A program made the position numbers and the translations under genes. From Candidatus Aminicenantes bacterium UBA876 (lineage in GTDB: Bacteria > Acidobacteriota > Aminicenantia > UBA2199), in contig DBFQ01000011.1 in the NCBI GenBank assembly GCA_002294665.1, positions 1 through 7,002 of the forward strand: DNA of 7,002 bases, read 5' to 3'. The notes beneath the pieces were generated by a model. That model worked only from the letters and a program-made list of their open reading frames with translations. It was not told the origin of the DNA and ran no database searches. Positions 1 to 5,678 of the stretch are shown piece by piece. The first letter of the stretch is position 1; every line of letters starts with the position of its first letter.

Positions 1-68
1 GCCTTCAGCGAAGCGAAAGGAACCGCTTTTCTTATTCCTTCTACTTTATTCCATATTCAGGGTTTTGT

Positions 69-93
69 CCTGCCTCCTGTCTCCTGCCTCCTT
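69..93. repeat. 7-bp tandem repeat, about 3.5 units
   Basis: Three full heptamers, CCTGCCT, CCTGTCT and CCTGCCT (69-75, 76-82, 83-89), are followed by a partial CCTT (90-93). The unit is pyrimidine-rich on the plus strand. It lies directly beside the 8-bp array at 95-174 but differs in period and sequence, so two short-repeat families are juxtaposed. Nothing suggests that it is coding. Bases 1-68 beyond it contain nothing I can assign. Confidence 0.75.
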
Positions 94-94
94 C

Positions 95-174
95 TCTCCA
101 ACTCCCCAACTCCCCAACCCTCAAACTCTCCAACTCCCCAACTCTCCAACTTTCCAACTCCCCAACTCTCCAAC
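95..174. repeat. Ten-unit 8-bp tandem repeat, consensus TCYCCAAC
   Basis: Ten contiguous octamers run from 95 to 174 on the plus strand. In order they are TCTCCAAC, TCCCCAAC, TCCCCAAC, CCTCAAAC, TCTCCAAC, TCCCCAAC, TCTCCAAC, TTTCCAAC, TCCCCAAC and TCTCCAAC. A higher-order 24-bp period is also present: the 19 bases at 135-153 recur exactly at 159-177, and the second copy enters the stop codon of the aminomutase gene (TAA, complement of 176-178). In the transcript of that gene the array reads as repeated GUUGGRRA immediately after the stop. It resembles the short tandemly repeated repetitive sequences of some bacterial genomes. It may be a neutral slippage product, a 3'-UTR element or a member of a dispersed family. 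Confidence 0.9.
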
Positions 175-175
175 T

Positions 176-1993
176 TTAATAGTAATACCAGATCGTGCGG
201 TATTCGGACACGGGTTCGCCCAGATCCTCCAGGTTGCGCAGGTAAGCGGCGATCGATACGTCGCGGTAGATATAGGAGCGCGTGCGGCGGATATTGCGCT
301 CCCAGGGATGAAACGCGTACACGCGGCGGCCTTCGGGCATGATGGAAATCAATTCGTGATCCTGAAAGGCCCGGACATGGTTTTTCCCCAGGAACGGCAC
401 GTTGAACACCGGCTCATCGGTGCGGTAGATCCCCGGCAGCAGGCGGGCTTCCTCCTTGCGTTCCTGCAACAGGCGGGCCAGGGGAACGGCGTAGTCTTCC
501 ATCTCGGTTTTGCCTTTCATGTTGAAGACGTAATAGGGATCGACACCGATCAGCCGGAGCGCGATACGCAGGGCCACGGATTCAAAGCGGCGGCTGTTTG
601 AGAAGGTGAACACCTGCTGGTTGTACACGGCGATCCCCCGCTCGCGCAATCGCGTGACCGCCGCGAGCGTTTCCCGGCAGATCTCGTAGGGATGCTGGAT
701 GTGAGTCACGAAGTAGATGATTCTGCGCCCGGGCTCGTGGTAGGAAGCCAGAAGATCAACGAAAGCATCATCGATGCGTTGCGGCAACGTCACCGGGAAA
801 CGGGAAGCGATGCGGATGGTTTTCAGGTGGGGAATGGCGGCCAGGCGATCGAGCAGGGATTTCAGCTTGGCATCGGGCATGATCAGCGGATCGCCCCCGG
901 TCACCAGCAGGTCCATGATGTGCGCATGGGACTCGACCCATTCAACGGTGCGGTCGAGATCCTGCTGCGACACCTCGGCGTTTTCCGCAAACGGGCTGGT
1001 GATCTCCCAATTGCGCTGGCAATACACGCAGATCTGCGGGCAGGTGTCATAGGGTTTCAGGATGGCCACCTTCACATAGCGACGGGTGATATGCGCTTCG
1101 GGCGATGTGTCGTGTTCACGCATGAAATCAAAAGCCACATCACGGTCATTCATATGCGACAGGACCGCCTCCACGTAGCTGATCGGCGGCATCACCTGCC
1201 GACGCACAGCCAGGTCACGCTTGCCGGGCGCGTGGTCCATCAAGTGCAGATAATGGGGGGTGATACCGAACGGAATGCCGTTATCGATCGCTTTGCCGAT
1301 CGCTTCAACCTGATCGGATGAAACCTCGATCACTTTGCGCATGCGCTCCAGGCCGGCCCGATCCCGAATCACGTGGCGGTAATGCCATTGAGGGTTGTAC
1401 CAATCCGCTTCACTGCCCCCGAAGGCCTCGAGGACCCGGCGCCGGTTCTTTTCCCGGCGCGCTTCCACGTCGGGTTGCAGGCCGTGGGGATAGCGTGCCA
1501 GGATATCATCCATGCGGTCGCCCATGCCGTCCAGGAAATCCGATCGCCGCTGCGCGGCTTCACGTCCGCGCAGGGTGTCGAAATCGGCCTCTTCGATACC
1601 GCGGATCAGGTCGCCGGGATAGATTCCCGCGTTTCCCTCCAGTGCCCGAAAAAGGTGCTTGAATTCAGTGATGAAATCATCATCCACGTCTGCATCAGTC
1701 TCCCGCGCCGCCTTCCATAAGTGTTTCAACGGCGAATTCCCCGTAAGACGTTCGTTGCGCAGGGAAAACATGGCACGCAAGACGCGGCGCGCATCGCGAC
1801 GAACCAGGAAATCCCAGTCGGGAAACTTTTCCGAAGAGTCCAGCATGGAAGCGCGGACCTGGTCCAGATACTCCATCAAGCGGGTACGTGCCTGCTCCAG
1901 CTGTTCGCTGCTGCTGAGCAGTTGAAACAACTGCGGAGAAATATCCCAGAGTTCCCGCCAGCGGGAATGACGATTTGTTCTTTTTTGCGGCAT
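176..1993 (-). CDS. eam: KamA-family radical SAM aminomutase, probable glutamate 2,3-aminomutase
   Basis: This predicted cytosolic radical SAM, PLP-dependent enzyme moves an amino group from C2 to C3 of an amino acid. The 605 residues contain the cluster motif C318-x3-C322-x2-C325, an Arg two residues on (R327, matching the carboxylate-binding R134 of clostridial lysine 2,3-aminomutase), TGGDP at 365-369 and the PLP lysine K537 in LGKN. The two Asp residues that bind the lysine side-chain amine (D293, D330) align with K493 and N531. Lys and Asn at these positions are reported for Clostridioides difficile glutamate 2,3-aminomutase, so L-glutamate to beta-glutamate is the likely reaction; the alignment was done by eye. 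The KamA-like core starts near residue 196 (DWYNPQWHYRHVI). The first 195 residues are a charged, probably helical extension not found in the roughly 416-residue lysine enzyme. An in-frame ATG at 2017 would add eight residues, but the ATG at 1993 has the better ribosome binding site. Confidence 0.82.
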   Translation of the reverse strand: MPQKRTNRHSRWRELWDISPQLFQLLSSSEQLEQARTRLMEYLDQVRASMLDSSEKFPDWDFLVRRDARRVLRAMFSLRNERLTGNSPLKHLWKAARETDADVDDDFITEFKHLFRALEGNAGIYPGDLIRGIEEADFDTLRGREAAQRRSDFLDGMGDRMDDILARYPHGLQPDVEARREKNRRRVLEAFGGSEADWYNPQWHYRHVIRDRAGLERMRKVIEVSSDQVEAIGKAIDNGIPFGITPHYLHLMDHAPGKRDLAVRRQVMPPISYVEAVLSHMNDRDVAFDFMREHDTSPEAHITRRYVKVAILKPYDTCPQICVYCQRNWEITSPFAENAEVSQQDLDRTVEWVESHAHIMDLLVTGGDPLIMPDAKLKSLLDRLAAIPHLKTIRIASRFPVTLPQRIDDAFVDLLASYHEPGRRIIYFVTHIQHPYEICRETLAAVTRLRERGIAVYNQQVFTFSNSRRFESVALRIALRLIGVDPYYVFNMKGKTEMEDYAVPLARLLQERKEEARLLPGIYRTDEPVFNVPFLGKNHVRAFQDHELISIMPEGRRVYAFHPWERNIRRTRSYIYRDVSIAAYLRNLEDLGEPVSEYRTIWYYY

Positions 1994-1997
1994 GATT

Positions 1998-2004
1998 CTC
2001 TCCT
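1998..2004 (-). promoter_or_regulatory. Ribosome binding site deciding the aminomutase start
   Basis: AGGAGAG on the minus strand, with its AGGAG core 6 nt before the ATG at 1993, is a near-ideal Shine-Dalgarno sequence. The in-frame ATG at 2017 has only AGGAAA about 4 nt upstream, so the shorter protein is preferred. Confidence 0.7.
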
Positions 2005-2066
2005 GGATCTGTCTCATTCTTTTCCTGTCGGTGGGGATTCGGCGGACAAGCCGCCATCCATTTACT

Positions 2067-2095
2067 ATGTTACACTATACCGGGAGAAAAATCAA
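2067..2095 (-). promoter_or_regulatory. Weak candidate promoter for the aminomutase gene
   Basis: Minus-strand TTGATT (2095-2090) and TAACAT (2072-2067) are separated by 17 bp in the AT-richer gap just after the PqqD-like gene. Each hexamer matches the sigma70 consensus at only four of six positions. The 105-nt gap leaves room for an independent promoter, but read-through from the PqqD-like gene is equally possible. Confidence 0.25.
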
Positions 2096-2098
2096 AAA

Positions 2099-2482
2099 TT
2101 ATCCGACATTCGCGTCCATGCCGGCACGCGCAAAAACCACGAAACGACTGCCGGCCAGCATGGTGAAGAATCGCACCAGGCGCACGTCCGCGTCCGCCAA
2201 TTCCTCACCGAATTGCGCCTGCATGGCGGTCGCGATCTCCTTGATGCTGCGTGAGCCGTCGGCCAGTTTCCAGGCCGCGGTGCCGAAGCGGTCCAGGTGG
2301 ATGCGGAAAAACTGGCTCTTTCCCGCCTTACGGATCAGCCATTTCATCCAGCGGCTGCGTGATTTTTCCTTGAGCAGGAAAACAAGGCCCGCTTCATCCT
2401 CCCTCCACTCCAGGGTCCTGGCCGGAATCCAGTCCGCGTTGATGGCGTCAACTTTCCGGGGCAATCGAATCTGAACAGTCAT
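2099..2482 (-). CDS. Stand-alone PqqD-domain (RRE-like) protein
   Basis: This 127-residue soluble protein carries a PqqD-type winged-helix domain over roughly residues 60-117. The supporting pattern is IHLDRFGTAAW (61-71), the DG turn at 75-76, SIKEIATAM (79-87), FGEE (91-94) and a closing helix RLVRFFTMLAGSRFV (101-115), matching the hLDxfGxxxW...dG..si.eIa...FGe spacing of the family. Residues 1-58 are basic and unassigned. In PQQ biosynthesis PqqD binds the precursor peptide and presents it to the radical SAM enzyme PqqE; related RiPP recognition elements serve other pathways. Stand-alone members of unknown role are common, and no precursor peptide gene or SPASM protein is seen here. The gene lies 105 nt upstream of the radical SAM aminomutase on the same strand, so functional pairing is possible but unproven. 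No good Shine-Dalgarno sequence precedes the ATG at 2482, so the start is less certain than the domain call. Confidence 0.72.
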   Translation of the reverse strand: MTVQIRLPRKVDAINADWIPARTLEWREDEAGLVFLLKEKSRSRWMKWLIRKAGKSQFFRIHLDRFGTAAWKLADGSRSIKEIATAMQAQFGEELADADVRLVRFFTMLAGSRFVVFARAGMDANVG

Positions 2483-2506
2483 TCTGTCGCCGTTTTTTTG
2501 CGGCCG

Positions 2507-2535
2507 CGGGCGCCGGGGTTTTGCCCCGGCGCCCG
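2507..2535 (-). terminator. Perfect 12-bp GC hairpin after the OPT gene, no U-tract
   Basis: Arms 2507-2518 (CGGGCGCCGGGG) and 2524-2535 pair perfectly around a 5-nt loop (2519-2523). The hairpin starts about 38 nt after the transporter stop codon and ends 24 nt before the PqqD-like start, where an intergenic terminator or attenuator would be expected. On the transcribed strand it is followed by GCGGCCGC and seven A residues, not U residues, so it is not a canonical intrinsic terminator. It could be a U-less terminator, an mRNA 3'-end stabiliser or a structure limiting translation of the next gene. Confidence 0.4.
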
Positions 2536-2573
2536 AAATCTCTGCCGCTCTATTCGCTGCAGATCAAACCCAA

Positions 2574-4652
2574 TCAGGAAATACTCGGGGCGGCCGGTTC
2601 ATCCGGGTCTCCCGCGTTGTTCAAAGGCAGTTTGACCAGCAGGTATCCCAGGGCCACCATCACGATCACGCTCAGGAAGAACGGCGAGTCACGCCACAAC
2701 TTGGGCATCTGCCATTCCATGAAAGCGAAGAAAGCGAAGATCAGCCCCATCAATGCTTCTCCGGCGATCAAGCCGGCCGCCAGCAATACACCGCGGTTGT
2801 CGACGCGCGATTTCTGGTTCTCATTGAGTTTGCGCCGGGCGATCAGCACATCCACCACCCAGCGGATAATCCCGCCCACAAAGATGGCGGCCACGGTTCC
2901 GAACGATAGGTACATACCTACGCAAACCAGCATCGGGCTCTTGACCTTCACCAGGATGAAGCCGATGGCCATGATGATGCCCACGATGATCAGCGGCCAT
3001 ACCATCTCGCCGCCGACAATTCCCTTGGACAACTGCGCCATCAGGCCGGCCTGGGGCGCCGCCAGCACGGCACCGCCGAAACCTCCCTTATACCCTTCCA
3101 GCGCAGCGGTTTTCAGGTCACCGGCATTCAGGATAAAGAGGGGAATCCACATCACCAGCGCCGAGATGATCACGCCGATGAAATCACCGACCTGCATTTT
3201 CCACGGCGTACCGCCGAGGATATGCCCGACTTTCAGGTCCTGGAGCATTTCACCGGCGACCGCGGCGGACACGCAGATGACTCCGGCCACGGCCAGGACA
3301 ACGATCACGCCGCTGGTCCCCTTGGCCCCGAGCAACACCATCAGGATGGCGGCCACGACCAGGGTGGATATGGTCAATCCGGAGATCGGATTGTTGGATG
3401 AGCCGATCAGGCCGACCAGGTATCCGGAAACCGCGGCGAAAAAGAACCCCGCGATCATCATGACCAACGCCGCGACCAGGGCCGGTACGAAGTTTTCACT
3501 GCTGAATCCCATGAACCACCAGTACACCACGAAAGTGACCACGGAAATGGCCAGCAGCCCCAGGAACACGAATTTGATATTGATGTCCTTGTCCGTGCGC
3601 TGGGTGGTTTCACCGGCGGTGGCGGCTTTGCGCACATCGTCGATGGAACGCCCGATGCCCGCGGCCAGGCTCTTGCGCATGTTCCACAGGGTGTAAGCCG
3701 CGCTCATGAGCATGCCGCCGATGGCGATCGGCTTGACAATGGAGGGGAAAATGATGTTGTCGGCGATAAAGTCCCAGGTCAGGACGATTTCATTGCCACC
3801 GAGCATGATCTTGCTGCCGATGAAGGGGGCGAATTGGGGCGCCAATACCAGGAGCAGTATGGGCACGAACAATCCCCACGCCAGCACGCCGCCGGCAAAG
3901 TTCAGCGCGGCCAGTTTGGGCCCGATGATATAACCGACTCCCATGAATGCCGGGCTCAGGGACGGGGACTTCAAGAGGAAGCCGCCTCCCGTGTTGACTC
4001 CCTTGTAGTTCAGGCCGTACGTGCCCAGGCCGGTAGCCGGAATGATCTTTTCGGAAAATATGACGAATTTCTGCCACAGACCCTTGAGTATGGCGAAATT
4101 TTTGAAAAACTCGATGGCTCCACCGATTCCCATGGCATAAAACAGGTACTTGGCGCCGGTGGCGCCGCTGCGCCCGGCCTTGTGAATTTCGCCGGCGGCC
4201 ACGGATTCGGGAAAAGGCAGGTCGGGATCTTCCACCATGACGCGCCGCAGCAGGGTGACAAACAGGATGCCCGCGATGCCGCCCACCAGCATGATCACGG
4301 TTGATTTCCAGTACCCGGCGAAACTGGAAAAGAAATCATCGGACCACACTCCGGCGATCAGGAACGCCGGCAGGGTGAAGATGGCGCCCGCGGCAACCGA
4401 TTCGCCGATTGAACCAACGGTTCGGGTCAGGTTCTCTTCGAGGATGTTGCTGTCACGGAAAAGACGCAACAGGGCCATGCCCAGAACCGCGGCGGGATAT
4501 GTCGCTGCGATGGTCATGCCGGCCTTGAGTCCCAGGTAGGCGTTGGCTGCTCCCAGAACCACGGCCAGCACAAGGCCGATCAATAAAGCCCGCAGGGTAA
4601 ACTCTTTTAAATCCTGATCCGCGGGAACATAGGGTTTGAAGTTGGTGCTCAT
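2574..4652 (-). CDS. OPT-family oligopeptide (or metal-chelate) transporter
   Basis: This 692-residue integral inner-membrane protein has many hydrophobic segments, estimated by eye at about 14-16. Family marks include LPFPES followed by a small-residue helix and AGE (145-155), the hallmark NPISGLTIST (421-430), GEMLQDLKVGHILGGTPWKMQVGDFIG (467-493), APQAGLMAQ (532-540) and LIAGEALMG (628-636). OPT proteins are secondary transporters. Yeast members import tetra- and pentapeptides, plant YSL members carry metal-nicotianamine complexes, and most bacterial members have no proven substrate, so peptide uptake is a family-level inference. The length is ordinary for bacterial members and no frame break is seen. 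The ATG at 4652 has GAGGAGAG with its AGGAG core 6 nt upstream, supporting this start. A strong promoter in the preceding gap suggests transcription independent of the upstream pair of genes. Confidence 0.92.
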   Translation of the reverse strand: MSTNFKPYVPADQDLKEFTLRALLIGLVLAVVLGAANAYLGLKAGMTIAATYPAAVLGMALLRLFRDSNILEENLTRTVGSIGESVAAGAIFTLPAFLIAGVWSDDFFSSFAGYWKSTVIMLVGGIAGILFVTLLRRVMVEDPDLPFPESVAAGEIHKAGRSGATGAKYLFYAMGIGGAIEFFKNFAILKGLWQKFVIFSEKIIPATGLGTYGLNYKGVNTGGGFLLKSPSLSPAFMGVGYIIGPKLAALNFAGGVLAWGLFVPILLLVLAPQFAPFIGSKIMLGGNEIVLTWDFIADNIIFPSIVKPIAIGGMLMSAAYTLWNMRKSLAAGIGRSIDDVRKAATAGETTQRTDKDINIKFVFLGLLAISVVTFVVYWWFMGFSSENFVPALVAALVMMIAGFFFAAVSGYLVGLIGSSNNPISGLTISTLVVAAILMVLLGAKGTSGVIVVLAVAGVICVSAAVAGEMLQDLKVGHILGGTPWKMQVGDFIGVIISALVMWIPLFILNAGDLKTAALEGYKGGFGGAVLAAPQAGLMAQLSKGIVGGEMVWPLIIVGIIMAIGFILVKVKSPMLVCVGMYLSFGTVAAIFVGGIIRWVVDVLIARRKLNENQKSRVDNRGVLLAAGLIAGEALMGLIFAFFAFMEWQMPKLWRDSPFFLSVIVMVALGYLLVKLPLNNAGDPDEPAAPSIS

Positions 4653-4687
4653 ATAACTCTCCTCAGCGGAAATTTGGCGTGAAAACC

Positions 4688-4717
4688 ATTATACGGGTGA
4701 TGATCCGGCAAAGTCAA
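4688..4717 (-). promoter_or_regulatory. Sigma70-type promoter for the OPT transporter gene
   Basis: On the minus strand TTGACT (4717-4712) and TATAAT (4693-4688) are separated by 18 bp. The -10 box is a perfect consensus and the -35 box has one mismatch. The predicted transcript start is near 4681, giving a leader of roughly 29 nt that carries the ribosome binding site at 4663-4659. It sits in the 86-nt gap after the formimidoyltransferase gene. No clear operator palindrome is visible around it. Confidence 0.75.
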
Positions 4718-4738
4718 TTCAAGCCGTCCGACCCGCCG

Positions 4739-5665
4739 TCAGTCCATGAAATAGACCTTCTCGTTCAGGTGGCCCATGATGTTTTTTTCCACCAGGCGAT
4801 CCAGGGAGAAGCCGTTGACGTTCATGTAGTACAGTGCAGAATCCAGGAAGGCGCGCTCCGGGATCAGGCCGATCATCTCGAGCGACAACACGCCGACGCC
4901 GAACCGCCGGGCCTCGAGACGCACCAGCTCAACTACCTTGTACATCGGTGTCTCGCGGTAATTGCCGATGGAAACCGTCAGCTGCATTTTCTGGTCTTCG
5001 CGCGTGCGCCCGGCATTGGCACGCACGTGACGCAGGCCCCCGTGCACAAAAGCGATCGAGCGGGCAATGGTTTCCGCCACAGCCGGATCGCGGGTATCGA
5101 GATAGATCTTGAAACTGACCAGCGGATAGCGGGCGCCGATGATCGTGGCGCCGGAATCGGGTTTGAATTCATCCGGACCGAAATCCGGCTTCCAGGCGGG
5201 ATCCTTCAGCCGCGCTTCCAGTCCCTCGTACTCGATGTCGCGGATGTTTTCCACCAGGTGACGGCTGGGAACCCGTGCCGCTTCTCCGTACAGATAGACA
5301 GGAATGCGGAAACGATCCGCCACCCGGGCGGCGAAATCTTCGGCCATTTCCACGGCTTCCTTGATGGGAACATCCTTCAGGGGCACAAAGGGAAACACGT
5401 CGACCGCCCCGATGCGGGGATACTCGGCTTCGTGGCGCCGCATGTCGATGTGCTTCAGCGACTCCTCGTAGAGGATCATGCCGGCTTCAAAAAGGGCTTC
5501 GCGCGACCCGGTCAACGCCAGGACCGTGCGGTTGCGGGTCTGGTCCATGGATACATCCAACAGGATGATTCCATCCACGCCTCTCAGCTTTTCGGTCAAG
5601 CGCTTGATAAAAGCCTCGTCCCGGCCTTCGCAGACATTGGGGATGGCGGCAACGATTCGACTCAT
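4739..5665 (-). CDS. Glutamate formimidoyltransferase, single-domain, Tyr at catalytic His82 position
   Basis: The family transfers the formimino group of N-formimino-L-glutamate to tetrahydrofolate in histidine breakdown, releasing glutamate, in the cytosol. The 308-residue protein spans the transferase region only, with no cyclodeaminase domain, as in many bacteria. Recognisable parts are the N-terminal IPNVCEGRD (8-16), LLDV...TRNRTV (35-48), DMRRHEAEYPRIGAVDVFPFVPL (74-96), PVYLYGEAA (122-130) and a C-terminal VSIGNYRETPMYKVVELVRLEARRFGV...EMIGLIPE stretch (231-270). The usual motif is HxGEHPR, whose second His is catalytic His82 in porcine FTCD. Here it reads HEAEYPR, with Y82 encoded by TAT at 5422-5420, so activity is in question although the fold is clear. 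The ATG at 5665 has AGGAG 7 nt upstream and lies 13 nt after the preceding stop, implying an operon with the decarboxylase beta subunit. No other histidine-utilisation gene is in the window. The gene could be an active variant, a moonlighting paralogue or an enzyme with another substrate. Confidence 0.85.
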   Translation of the reverse strand: MSRIVAAIPNVCEGRDEAFIKRLTEKLRGVDGIILLDVSMDQTRNRTVLALTGSREALFEAGMILYEESLKHIDMRRHEAEYPRIGAVDVFPFVPLKDVPIKEAVEMAEDFAARVADRFRIPVYLYGEAARVPSRHLVENIRDIEYEGLEARLKDPAWKPDFGPDEFKPDSGATIIGARYPLVSFKIYLDTRDPAVAETIARSIAFVHGGLRHVRANAGRTREDQKMQLTVSIGNYRETPMYKVVELVRLEARRFGVGVLSLEMIGLIPERAFLDSALYYMNVNGFSLDRLVEKNIMGHLNEKVYFMD

Positions 5666-5678
5666 GTTCTCTCTCCTA

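Noticed and set aside
1..60. Possible short hairpin (11-15 with 24-28) followed by a T-rich stretch
   Set aside because: A 5-bp stem with an 8-nt loop and an interrupted T-run is not enough to support a terminator, and no plus-strand gene ends within the window before it.
95..174. Tandem repeats considered as a CRISPR array
   Set aside because: The units are 8 bp and contiguous with no spacers, and no cas gene is present.
65..601. Plus-strand open frame beginning in the repeat array
   Set aside because: Its first 35 or so residues are just the translated tandem repeats and the remainder is antisense to the aminomutase gene.
2041..2055. Inverted repeat GGCGG-ACAAG-CCGCC in the gap before the aminomutase gene
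   Set aside because: A 5-bp stem without a U-tract is too weak to call a terminator or operator.
2014..2061. 15-codon minus-strand reading frame (MDGGLSAESPPTGKE) between the PqqD-like and aminomutase genes
   Set aside because: Considered as a RiPP precursor because of the PqqD-like neighbour, but it has no ribosome binding site, is very short, and contains none of the Cys or core-like features that would support it.
2521..3696. Long plus-strand open frame (391 codons) opposite the transporter gene
   Set aside because: Its translation is a Thr/Pro/Met/Ile-rich low-complexity sequence with no family resemblance, as expected from the antisense of a membrane-protein gene. The minus-strand OPT motifs are unambiguous.
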